The position numbers and the translations under genes are program-made. Shown one piece after another: positions 1 through 6,188 of a stretch of 7,120 nt of DNA. The first letter of the stretch is position 1; every line of letters begins with the position of its first letter. Where the stretch lies: positions 11,270-18,389 of the forward strand of contig CAJTMQ010000033.1 of NCBI GenBank assembly GCA_910577215.1, in the 5' to 3' direction. Below the pieces are notes generated by a model. That model did no database searches and had not been told where the DNA came from. It was given only the letters and a program-made list of their open reading frames with translations. This DNA comes from an uncultured Eubacterium sp. (GTDB lineage: Bacteria > Bacillota > Clostridia > Oscillospirales > Acutalibacteraceae).

Positions 1-155
1 GCAAAGAAAACAGCCCAAAGAGGATTTGATTTTTTATTTTTGTTTTTCTTTTTGATATGCATCAAAAAATAGCCTACAAGAAATGCGGCGGCAAGCACTA
101 TTCCAACCGCAATATAATCCTTTGCAAGCCTTATAATTTCATATATTTCCTGCAT
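1..155 (-). CDS. Partial small membrane protein, possibly VanZ-like (N-terminal 51 codons only)
   Basis: The frame opens with ATG at 155 and stays open to the left edge, so only the first 51 residues are visible. Upstream on the minus strand is GATGAGG, about 7 nt before the ATG, a usable ribosome binding site that supports this start. The protein begins MQEIYEIIRLAKDY, has one hydrophobic membrane segment (about residues 14-32), then a strongly basic stretch (HIKKKNKNKK, residues 33-42), and appears to enter a second hydrophobic segment (NPLWAVFF). The positive-inside rule puts the lysine loop in the cytosol. This N-terminal plan (short amphipathic start, TM1, lysine loop, TM2) resembles VanZ-family proteins of Clostridia, but the diagnostic part lies outside the window, so the family name is a guess. 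It follows the transporter gene on the same strand, separated by a terminator, and has no visible promoter of its own. Confidence 0.6.
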   Translation of the reverse strand, partial: MQEIYEIIRLAKDYIAVGIVLAAAFLVGYFLMHIKKKNKNKKSNPLWAVFF

Positions 156-176
156 ACAAAACCTCATCTCATTTAA

Positions 177-206
177 ACAAAAAGCCCACACTTTTCTGTG
201 TGGGCC
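177..206 (-). terminator. Intrinsic terminator after the GPH transporter gene
   Basis: Read on the minus strand there is a perfect 8-bp GC-rich stem, GCCCACAC (184-191) with GTGTGGGC (198-205), around a 6-nt loop. It is followed at once by the T-run TTTTTGTTT (183-175). It starts about 11 nt after the transporter stop codon at 217-219. Hairpin plus T-run is the classic Rho-independent terminator. The next minus-strand gene starts only about 20 nt beyond the T-run. Confidence 0.88.
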
Positions 207-216
207 TTTGCTTTAA

Positions 217-1662
217 TTATTCAGCCGCTCTTCTTGCTGCCAGTTCGGTAGAAATCTTTGCTTTCTTGTCACCAACAATATCATATTTAAACATAGGTAT
301 AATTGAAAGCAGTGCAAGAATTCCCGGCAGTGCTGTGTAAGCAAAGAATATTACATTCTTTGTGCTGTTTGTGAAGTCCCCTGTTCCGAGTGATTCATAA
401 TAGCCTGATTTCTGAACAAAGATAAGACCGACTGCTGTACCGAGAGCAAGGCAAACCTTAATTGTAAGCGTAAGAATTGAGTAGCAGGCACCCTCCATTC
501 TCTTGCCTGTTTTATGCTCATAATAATCAACTGCATCCGCTGTCATAATCATAGGCATAAGTGTTACTGCACCAAACTGCAGGCCAATAAGGAATAATGA
601 AGCATAGAAAAGAACAGTAAGCACCATATTGCTTGGATTATTAAACCAGAAATAGCCGATTACAAATGAGAAGATTGAAGCCGCAAAGCCATAAACGGAA
701 AGAAGAATATAGGCATTTCTTTCATTCATTTTTTTGATAAGAAGCGGACACAATGCCATACTGATCATTGAGCCGATAGCTGTCACGATACCCAGTACGG
801 CTACAAGATTCTGGCTTCCGAGAATAACAGTTGCAGCCTGCACCTGAATACCCATAGCCATCTGTCTGCCGAAGCCGAGGAAATAGGAAATGATAACAAG
901 CATAAACGGCTTATTATTTTTAAGAGCATTAAGCATATCCTTAGCCGTTACCTTTTCTGCCGATGCATTAACAACTCTTTCTTTATTGATAAGAGGAATA
1001 AGCGCAAATAATGCACAACCGAGAACAGCCGTTAAAACTGCAACCCAGAAATACTCGGATGCAATCATAGGCGTATCCGTTTCGCCGCTTTTAACAAATA
1101 CCTTAGAGCCGTTCGGAATGATAAGGCAAACAATAGGAACGATAACAACACACGCCGAAAAACCAACCTGCTTAAAGGTGTTCGATATTGAAACAACATT
1201 TGTTCTTTCGGTAGGATTAGGAGTAAGTGCTGCTGCTATACCCTGTGAAGGAACATCACCCATTGTCATGGCAATGCTCCAGATAAGATATGTAACAAAT
1301 ATCCACGCATAAAGACCAACGCCCTTAAACGGAACATTTGCAAACACAACTGCACTCATAACAAGCAGCGGCACAAGTGAATACAAGATCATTGACTTGA
1401 ACTTGCCCATTTTGCTTTTTGAGCGGTCAACAAGATTTCCTACAACAGGATCTGCAACAGCAGAAACAATTTTTGCAACAAGTATTAAAATTGCTACCAC
1501 GCTGACATTTGCACCTAAAATAGAGCCGTCAAACTCTGCCTGATATGAATTCAGAAGACCTACTATTGCCTGAAAGCCGAAAAGTCCAAGCGAATAAGCA
1601 GCAATTTCTTTAAAATTCATATGCTTCTGCTTTGTAACATCCAATGTATTTGTGCTACTCAT
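217..1662 (-). CDS. GPH family (MelB-type, MFS) sugar:cation symporter
   Basis: This is a 481-residue polytopic inner-membrane protein of the length and hydrophobic pattern (about 12 TM segments) expected of the glycoside-pentoside-hexuronide:cation symporter family. Three family motifs are visible: ADPVVGNLVDRSKSKMGKFK (residues 70-89) after TM2; the DVPSQGI...LTPNPTERT region (136-154) in the TM4/5 area; and ADAVDYYEHKTGKRMEG (375-391) before a conserved lysine at 402. The family imports glycosides, pentoses or hexuronides with H+ or Na+; the substrate here cannot be read from sequence. In MelB the cation ligands are two aspartates four residues apart. Here the second (D71) is kept and the first position appears to be Ser67, which could mean proton rather than sodium coupling (inference). 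The start is set by GGAGG (complement 1670-1674), 7 nt before the ATG. It lies downstream of the SDR gene on the same strand, separated by a hairpin, and ends in a terminator. No glycosidase gene is nearby. Confidence 0.9.
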   Translation of the reverse strand: MSSTNTLDVTKQKHMNFKEIAAYSLGLFGFQAIVGLLNSYQAEFDGSILGANVSVVAILILVAKIVSAVADPVVGNLVDRSKSKMGKFKSMILYSLVPLLVMSAVVFANVPFKGVGLYAWIFVTYLIWSIAMTMGDVPSQGIAAALTPNPTERTNVVSISNTFKQVGFSACVVIVPIVCLIIPNGSKVFVKSGETDTPMIASEYFWVAVLTAVLGCALFALIPLINKERVVNASAEKVTAKDMLNALKNNKPFMLVIISYFLGFGRQMAMGIQVQAATVILGSQNLVAVLGIVTAIGSMISMALCPLLIKKMNERNAYILLSVYGFAASIFSFVIGYFWFNNPSNMVLTVLFYASLFLIGLQFGAVTLMPMIMTADAVDYYEHKTGKRMEGACYSILTLTIKVCLALGTAVGLIFVQKSGYYESLGTGDFTNSTKNVIFFAYTALPGILALLSIIPMFKYDIVGDKKAKISTELAARRAAE

Positions 1663-1686
1663 AATAAAACCTCCAAAACCTTAAAA

Positions 1687-1729
1687 CATAAAAGGGCGAA
1701 ACGGTGCCCCATTGCATCGCTTCGTCCCT
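1687..1729 (-). terminator. Long imperfect hairpin between SDR and transporter genes, terminator or attenuator
   Basis: The arm at 1693-1707 (AGGGCGAAACGGTGC) can pair with 1714-1729 (GCATCGCTTCGTCCCT), giving about 15 bp with one bulged T, one A/C mismatch and one G-U pair around a 6-nt loop. Read on the minus strand the stem begins 11 nt after the SDR stop codon and is followed by TTTTATGTTTT, a broken T-run. It looks like a moderate intrinsic terminator for the SDR gene. The transporter ribosome binding site lies only about 15 nt further on, with no space for a new promoter, so it could instead be an attenuator or an RNA-processing or stability hairpin inside one operon. Confidence 0.6.
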
Positions 1730-1739
1730 GATATTAAAA

Positions 1740-2573
1740 TTAATCTTTAAAAACCTCGCTGAATATGTCAATATCCGATGCCTTCATAATTGCACTGAAA
1801 AGGCGTGAACCGTTAACAGGCAGCAGCTTGCCGAAAATGCTCATTGCATGTGCATCAAGACCGTGAATCTGAAGTGCCTGCTTATGCTCAATACCAAACA
1901 TAATCATTTTAACCATCAAATCACAATCCGTAGAAATCATATCTATGATTTTCTGCCCTTTTTCGCCCTCCGTGCTCTGATTGCGGAAAATATCCGTCTT
2001 CGTAAATCCGGGGCATACAAGACCAACATAAAGCTTTCCGCGGAATTCCTCTCTCAAAGACTCCGTAAAGCCTTTTACGGCTGCCTTGGATGCAGAATAT
2101 ACAGAGGTTCCCGCAAGGCTCATAAGAGCCGCTGAGGAATCTATATTAATAACTGCACCGTTTTCACTTTCAAGCAGCATAGGAAGAAGTGCTTTTATTG
2201 AATAAACACAGGAATAAAAATTGATATTCATTGCATTTTCAATTTCGTCAATATCATATCTGTCAAATCTTTTGAATTTCGGAAGAATGCCGGCATTATT
2301 AATAAGCACATCAATCTGTGTGCCGTTTTCTTCTAATTCAGCAGCAAACTCTTCCCAGTTTTCACGCTTTGAAACATCAAAAAGCTTATATGAAAACTGC
2401 TCTGCGTAGCTTGGTCCTAATTCTTCTATGAATCTTTGCATTTTAAATTCATTTCTTGCAATGCCGATAACATTACAGCCATGCTTTTTTATAAGTGCTG
2501 CCGCAATGCCTGCACCCATACCGCCTGAAGCACCGGTAACAATACAGGTTTTACCATTAAGCCAATTCGCCAT
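1740..2573 (-). CDS. Classical short-chain dehydrogenase/reductase (SDR)
   Basis: This 277-residue soluble Rossmann-fold oxidoreductase shows every classical SDR landmark: the nucleotide-binding TGASGGMG (residues 13-20), Asp66 in FDV, NNAG (92-95), the structural Asn in NINF (116-119), catalytic Ser146 (DSS), the YSASK pair Tyr159/Lys163, and CPGFTKTD (187-194). Arg40 at the end of the second strand (IGIAR) favours NADP(H) over NAD(H). About 80 residues follow the PG motif, somewhat longer than minimal SDRs of about 250 residues, and form a variable substrate-binding lid. The substrate cannot be predicted. The start is supported by CGGAGGAAG a few nucleotides before the ATG and by a promoter just upstream. 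It is first in a minus-strand series with the GPH transporter, which hints at use of an imported sugar or glycoside, but that link is inference. Confidence 0.93.
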   Translation of the reverse strand: MANWLNGKTCIVTGASGGMGAGIAAALIKKHGCNVIGIARNEFKMQRFIEELGPSYAEQFSYKLFDVSKRENWEEFAAELEENGTQIDVLINNAGILPKFKRFDRYDIDEIENAMNINFYSCVYSIKALLPMLLESENGAVINIDSSAALMSLAGTSVYSASKAAVKGFTESLREEFRGKLYVGLVCPGFTKTDIFRNQSTEGEKGQKIIDMISTDCDLMVKMIMFGIEHKQALQIHGLDAHAMSIFGKLLPVNGSRLFSAIMKASDIDIFSEVFKD

Positions 2574-2602
2574 AATCTTCCTCCGTGTAATACTATAAAA
2601 AT

Positions 2603-2631
2603 ATTATACAAAAAAGATTTGCGTTTTACAA
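2603..2631 (-). promoter_or_regulatory. Sigma-A type promoter for the SDR gene
   Basis: On the minus strand TTGTAA (complement 2626-2631) is followed after exactly 17 nt by a perfect TATAAT (complement 2603-2608). Transcription would begin near 2596, leaving a leader of about 22 nt that contains the GGAGG of the SDR gene. The perfect -10 and ideal spacing make this convincing, although the -35 is only a 4/6 match. Confidence 0.8.
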
Positions 2632-2653
2632 TAATTATTCAAAATTATTTTCA

Positions 2654-2685
2654 TAAAGAAAAATCGGGCAAGCAAGGCTCACCCG
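2654..2685 (-). terminator. Intrinsic terminator of the bioY-DUF1284 operon
   Basis: Read on the minus strand, CGGGTGAGC pairs with GCTTGCCCG (spanning 2685-2665) around a CTT loop, a 9-bp stem with two G-U pairs. It is followed by ATTTTTCTTT. It lies 6 nt after the DUF1284 stop codon. The G-U pairs become A-C mismatches on the plus strand, so the element works only in the minus direction, as expected for this operon. Confidence 0.85.
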
Positions 2686-2690
2686 TAACA

Positions 2691-2984
2691 TTAAATATTT
2701 TTGCATATATCATACCATCCGCAGTCGGCACAGATTTCTGAAATATCTTTTTTCTGTATTGACAGCCTGTCATACCGCAAAACCTTTTCTTCATCTATAC
2801 ACACACCGTCTATAAGATTCGGGCAGAATGCACACACATCATCCGCCGAAAACACAATTTCATATTCCGCTCCGCTTTCAATGCGTTCTTTAATCTTATG
2901 CATATTACGGCAAAACTCCTCACTGTATCCGTTTCCTTTAAACCTTGGTATACAGTTTAAATGATGTGCCCTAATTCTTAACAT
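2691..2984 (-). CDS. DUF1284 domain small cysteine protein
   Basis: This 97-residue soluble protein has the recognisable DUF1284 pattern. It opens LRIRAHHLNC (residues 2-11), then has GNGYSEEFCRNM (17-28), then DDVCAFCPN (48-56) and GVCIDEEKVLRYD (60-72), and ends with a CADCGWYDIC cluster (85-94). The spaced cysteines (C11, C25, C51, C54, C62, C85, C88, C94) with the HH pair suggest metal or Fe-S binding, but the family has no established function known to me. The start is fixed by the family-typical N-terminus beginning right after the Met. The ATG lies inside bioY, overlapping its last 14 nt, with only a weak AGAAGG about 11 nt upstream, so translation is probably coupled to bioY. A terminator follows directly. 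Co-transcription with bioY suggests a biotin- or metal-related role (inference). Confidence 0.85.
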   Translation of the reverse strand: MLRIRAHHLNCIPRFKGNGYSEEFCRNMHKIKERIESGAEYEIVFSADDVCAFCPNLIDGVCIDEEKVLRYDRLSIQKKDISEICADCGWYDICKNI

Positions 2985-3537
2985 ACTTATTCAGCCTTCT
3001 GCAAAGTACGGCGGCAACTGCAATTTTTACAAGATCAGGAATAATAAACGGGGTAACACACCAGCCAAGAGCCATTACAAGTGAAACTGCATCGCCCCTG
3101 CTGTTGTTATAAATCATAAACCAGGCTGTGCCGAAAGCATAACAAACCGCTATACCTATAATCATAGACAGGATATATACCCACACCTTTTTACCGAGAA
3201 GCTTAAGCATTACGCCAACTATAAGTGCAGTAAAAATAAAGCCTATAATATATCCTCCCGTTGCACCTGCAAGAACACCTATACCCGACGAAAAACCTGA
3301 AAAAACAGGCACACCTATCAATCCGAGCAGTATATACACAATTACCGTTAAGGTTCCTCTTTTTGTGCCAAGCAGACCTGCTGTAATGCAAACACCCATC
3401 GTCTGCAGGGTTATAGGCACTGTGGGCAGCGGAATGGATATCCAAGAGCATACTGCAATTAATGCTGCAAAAATTCCGATATATGCCAAATCTATGGTTT
3501 TAAACCTTTTGTTTGCCTTTGCCGTTTCTGTATTCAT
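2971..3537 (-). CDS. bioY: Biotin transporter substrate-binding (S) component BioY
   Basis: BioY is the membrane-embedded S component of energy-coupling-factor biotin importers and captures biotin at the outer face. It normally partners with a shared EcfAA'T module, which is not encoded here. The 188-residue length is typical. Six hydrophobic segments can be drawn. Hallmarks are VPITLQTMGVCITAGLLG (residues 40-57) with KRG, then LLGLIGVPVFSGFSSGIG (70-87), GATGGYIIGF (91-100), GTAWF (136-140), and the C-terminal PFIIPDLVKI (163-172) with its conserved Asp and Lys. The start is supported by AAGGAGG about 9 nt before the ATG and by a consensus promoter upstream. The coding region overlaps the DUF1284 start. 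A BirA-like operator covers the -35 box, so biotin repression is expected. No biotin synthesis genes are in the window, consistent with a scavenging role. Confidence 0.96.
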   Translation of the reverse strand: MNTETAKANKRFKTIDLAYIGIFAALIAVCSWISIPLPTVPITLQTMGVCITAGLLGTKRGTLTVIVYILLGLIGVPVFSGFSSGIGVLAGATGGYIIGFIFTALIVGVMLKLLGKKVWVYILSMIIGIAVCYAFGTAWFMIYNNSRGDAVSLVMALGWCVTPFIIPDLVKIAVAAVLCRRLNKYVKN

Positions 3538-3568
3538 ATAAATAATCCTCCTTATGCCTAACGCAATA

Positions 3569-3598
3569 TTTATACTATGAAAGGGGCAGTATTGTCAA
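3569..3598 (-). promoter_or_regulatory. Sigma-A type promoter of bioY-DUF1284
   Basis: On the minus strand a perfect TTGACA (complement 3593-3598) is followed after 18 nt by TATAAA (complement 3569-3574, 5/6 match to TATAAT). Transcription would start near 3562, giving a leader of about 25 nt that holds the AAGGAGG of bioY. That leaves no space for a riboswitch. The -35 box lies entirely within the left arm of the BirA-like operator. Confidence 0.83.
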
Positions 3599-3625
3599 CT
3601 GTATCCTTGCCTTTAGGTTTACAAT
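3591..3625. promoter_or_regulatory. BirA biotin-repressor operator
   Basis: The left arm ATTGTCAACT (3591-3600) and right arm GGTTTACAAT (3616-3625) form an inverted repeat, 8 of 10 positions symmetric, separated by exactly 15 nt. The right arm contains GGTTTACAA, the half-site of the classic BirA operator (TTGTAAACC, spacer of about 15-16, GGTTTACAA). Arm sequence, spacer length, overlap with the -35 box and the identity of the downstream gene all agree. Known biology: BirA carrying biotinoyl-AMP dimerises on this element and blocks transcription. Expected result: bioY expressed only when biotin is scarce. Confidence 0.85.
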
Positions 3626-3661
3626 TGAAATGTTGATAAAAATGTTTTTATATGTTACTAT
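3625..3661 (+). promoter_or_regulatory. Candidate promoter for the PHP-kinase-regulator operon
   Basis: Two overlapping options are visible on the plus strand: TTGAAA (3625-3630), 18 nt, TATATG (3649-3654); or TTGATA (3633-3638), 17 nt, TACTAT (3656-3661). Both are imperfect. The second would start transcription almost on the ribosome binding site (3667-3673), so the first is slightly more plausible. Some promoter must exist in this gap because the upstream gene is divergent. Confidence 0.4.
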
Positions 3662-3679
3662 AAAGCGAGGTGGATTTTT

Positions 3680-4669
3680 ATGGAACGAAAGTGGTTTAAA
3701 GGTGATACTCACCTGCATACAATCAACAGTGACGGTTTACTGACGAAGGGTCAGCTTGTTGAAGCGTGCAAAAATGAAGAACTTGATTTTATGATTATCA
3801 CAGATCATAATTGCAATTCCGTTAAGGAAAGCTATTATGATGGTGATATGCTTGTTATTCAGGGGCAGGAAATTACAGGTGATAACGGCCATGTTAATAT
3901 CTGGGGTGTTACGGTGCCCGAAGAACCGCCCTATAAACTTGATACAAGAGAGGATTACGAAAATATCATTGAGAAATGCCGCAAGGCGGGTGCAACGGTT
4001 TCTCTTAATCATCCTTTCTGCTCAATGTGCGGCTTTAGGTTTGATATAGACGATCTTTACTGCGACTGTGTTGAGGTATGGAATACAATTCAGCATACGG
4101 ATAATATGATTAATCGCACCTGGTGGGTTAATCAGCTTTTAAACGGCAAAAGAATTGCTGCTGTAGGCGGATCTGATTTTCACAAGGAATATGTTCCCGG
4201 CATAAAGCTTCTCATTGCTTCACCTACCACATTTGTTTTAGCGGAGGAAAATACGCCCGAGTCCATACTCAGAGCAATGCGTGAAGGCAGAAGTGTTATT
4301 ACAAATTCACCAAAATCCACAATGATAGAGCTCACCTGCGGGGATGCCGTTATAGGAGATACCGTTAAGTTTGAAAAAGGCATTTATGTCAATATAAGCA
4401 TAACAAAGCTTATGCCGCTTCATACCGTTATTGTTTACAATAACGAAAAACCTATTTACACATATAAATCAGGTGCCAAATACACAGACTGCTATTGCTT
4501 CTCCTGTGAGGTTGAGGAGAAGGGCTTTGTTAGAGTTGAAATCACATATGAGTACAAGGGTACACTTAAAAAGCTATATCACACAGTTGAAAAGAAAATT
4601 TTAGGCAGTAAAAACAACAGTCTGCCGCCTTTCATAAGAGCTTTTACAAATCCGATTTGGTTTGAATAA
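3680..4669 (+). CDS. PHP-domain metallohydrolase, CehA/McbA-like
   Basis: This 329-residue protein has no signal peptide or membrane segment, so it is probably cytosolic. Residues 8-215 carry a PHP (polymerase and histidinol phosphatase) metal-dependent hydrolase domain with its motifs in order: DTHLHTINSDG (9-19; His11, His13, Asp18), ITDHN (40-44; Asp42, His43), Glu64 in QGQEIT, His71 in GHVNIWG, LNHPF (109-113; His111), VEVWN (131-135), and GGSDFH (163-168; Asp166, His168). These would bind two or three divalent metals and hydrolyse a phosphoester or related bond. The layout with GHVNIWG, GGSDFH and a beta-rich C-terminal domain (about 215-305), ending TNPIWFE, fits the CehA/McbA-like group. 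The substrate is unknown. Cysteine pairs at 114/117 and 128/130 and a CYCFSC cluster (271-276) are notable. The start has AGGTGG 6 nt before the ATG. It ends with tandem TAA TAA, 5 nt before the kinase gene, so the two are almost surely co-transcribed. Confidence 0.9.
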   Translation: MERKWFKGDTHLHTINSDGLLTKGQLVEACKNEELDFMIITDHNCNSVKESYYDGDMLVIQGQEITGDNGHVNIWGVTVPEEPPYKLDTREDYENIIEKCRKAGATVSLNHPFCSMCGFRFDIDDLYCDCVEVWNTIQHTDNMINRTWWVNQLLNGKRIAAVGGSDFHKEYVPGIKLLIASPTTFVLAEENTPESILRAMREGRSVITNSPKSTMIELTCGDAVIGDTVKFEKGIYVNISITKLMPLHTVIVYNNEKPIYTYKSGAKYTDCYCFSCEVEEKGFVRVEITYEYKGTLKKLYHTVEKKILGSKNNSLPPFIRAFTNPIWFE

Positions 4670-4674
4670 TAATT

Positions 4675-6186
4675 ATGGATAATCAGAATAAAGAAAAATT
4701 TCAGGCAATACCTAAAAATTTAAAAATAAATACGCGAATTGTGCTGACCTCTGTGCTGGCAATTGCAATTCCTACGGTTCTAATCATTGCATTTACAGCC
4801 GTTTTTCTTTCAACTACATCATCAAAGTTTAATTCGCCGTCCATTTCATCAACCTCATACAATATAATCAGCCAGCTTCAATGGAGCCAAACAGCATCCG
4901 ATATAACCGAGGTGCTTGCTGATGATAAAATGGAAACGGAAAAGTTAGAAAATATAAAAGAAATCGTATCAGATATTGACCGCGAAGGCACACTTATCTA
5001 TATAACTAAAAATAAAGAAGAATTTTTTACATCCTCTGCTGACAGCAGTATTCTTAAGCGGGCTGTTGAATTTTCTAACGATGAAAACCGAATAAATTCA
5101 TATTTTCTCGGTGAAGACGGCTTGGTAATTATAATCGATGAAGGTGAATATCAGCTTATTATCATTAACGAGTTGCTTTCCCTGCCCAATTTTCTGGATA
5201 ATAACAAACCCCGAAATATTGTCGGCACGCTTATTAATAAAACAAGCATCATAATAGCAGTTATCATCTGCACCTTTATCATTGCCATTGTTGTTATTTC
5301 ACTTATTACAACCAAAACAATCGTTGGCCCTATACGTAAAATAACTGAAGGTGCAAATGAAATTGCAAACGGTAATTTTGAGCACGAAATCGGCTATAAG
5401 TCAACAAATGAGCTTGGCCGGCTCGCAGAGAGCTTTAACGATATGCGCCTTCGTGTTAAGGCATCCATTGAGGAACAAAGCCGTGCAGACCAGCAGCAAA
5501 AGGAAATGATTGCAGGAATTGCTCACGATTTGAGAACACCTCTTACCTCAGTTAAGGGTTACCTTGAAGGTTTGAGAGACGGCATTGCAGACACACCCGA
5601 AAAACAGCAAAGATATATGGATATAATCTATTCATCAACATGTGACACGGAAAAGATGCTTGATGATTTACTTGCAATTTCAAAACTTGAGCTTGGTGCA
5701 ATAACACTTAACTGTGAAAAGGTTAAAATATCAGATTTCATTGATTTTGCCGAAGATATAGGCGAGGAACTTAAAAAAGCAGACTTTGATTTTGAAATCA
5801 TAGATAAAACAAAAACACCCGTTGCTTTAAATGTTGATACAGACAGTTTTTCAAGAGTTATCAACAACATAATTTCAAATAGTGTTAAATATAAACGCCC
5901 TGATATTAAAGGTAAAATTGTTTTTACAATCTTTGAATACCAAAATACCGTTTTATTTGAAATCAAAGATAACGGAATGGGCGTTGACAGAGAAAGCCTG
6001 CCGCGTATTTTTGATACACTTTACAGGGCTGATAAGGCACGTTCCAATGTCCGCAACGGTTCAGGACTCGGACTCTCAATCTGCAAGCAGATTGTTGAGC
6101 TGCACAAGGGATTAATATGGGCACAAAGTGAACCTGAAAACGGGCTTTCAATATTTATTTCACTACCAATATATAAAGAGGATTGA
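4675..6186 (+). CDS. Two-TM sensor histidine kinase (HAMP-HisKA-HATPase_c)
   Basis: This 503-residue membrane kinase is the sensor partner of the regulator downstream. TM1 spans about residues 22-46, an extracytoplasmic sensor region about 48-189 (no cysteines, family not recognised), and TM2 about 191-212. HAMP covers about 213-266, with the conserved Pro219 and Glu247 in NELGRL. HisKA contains IAHDLRTPLTSVKGY (282-296): His284 is the phosphorylation site and the following Asp-x-x-Thr is the usual phosphatase motif. The ATPase domain shows the N box INNIISNSVKY (396-406), G1 DNGMG (432-436), F box IFDTLYRAD (445-453) and G2 GSGLGLSI (462-469), so all catalytic parts look intact. No Shine-Dalgarno sequence precedes the ATG, which sits 5 nt after the PHP stop, so translation probably depends on ribosomes finishing that gene. 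The signal cannot be inferred from the sensor region. Confidence 0.95.
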   Translation: MDNQNKEKFQAIPKNLKINTRIVLTSVLAIAIPTVLIIAFTAVFLSTTSSKFNSPSISSTSYNIISQLQWSQTASDITEVLADDKMETEKLENIKEIVSDIDREGTLIYITKNKEEFFTSSADSSILKRAVEFSNDENRINSYFLGEDGLVIIIDEGEYQLIIINELLSLPNFLDNNKPRNIVGTLINKTSIIIAVIICTFIIAIVVISLITTKTIVGPIRKITEGANEIANGNFEHEIGYKSTNELGRLAESFNDMRLRVKASIEEQSRADQQQKEMIAGIAHDLRTPLTSVKGYLEGLRDGIADTPEKQQRYMDIIYSSTCDTEKMLDDLLAISKLELGAITLNCEKVKISDFIDFAEDIGEELKKADFDFEIIDKTKTPVALNVDTDSFSRVINNIISNSVKYKRPDIKGKIVFTIFEYQNTVLFEIKDNGMGVDRESLPRIFDTLYRADKARSNVRNGSGLGLSICKQIVELHKGLIWAQSEPENGLSIFISLPIYKED

Positions 6187-6188
6187 TT

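Noticed and set aside
890..1312. 140-codon open frame on the plus strand
   Set aside because: It lies wholly inside the well-supported GPH transporter on the opposite strand, has no family motifs, and has no ribosome binding site worth noting; it is an antisense shadow.
3203..3451. 82-codon minus-strand frame rich in Tyr, Cys and Arg
   Set aside because: It sits in another frame of bioY and its odd composition is what an off-frame reading of a membrane protein gene gives.
3538..3590. Possible riboswitch in the bioY leader
   Set aside because: The predicted leader is only about 25 nt, and regulation is explained by the BirA operator; no structured aptamer fits.
6183..6188. TTG start giving a two-residue longer response regulator
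   Set aside because: The GAGG site is 1 nt from the TTG but 7 nt from the ATG at 6189, and the family N-terminus begins at MRKILIVEDD.
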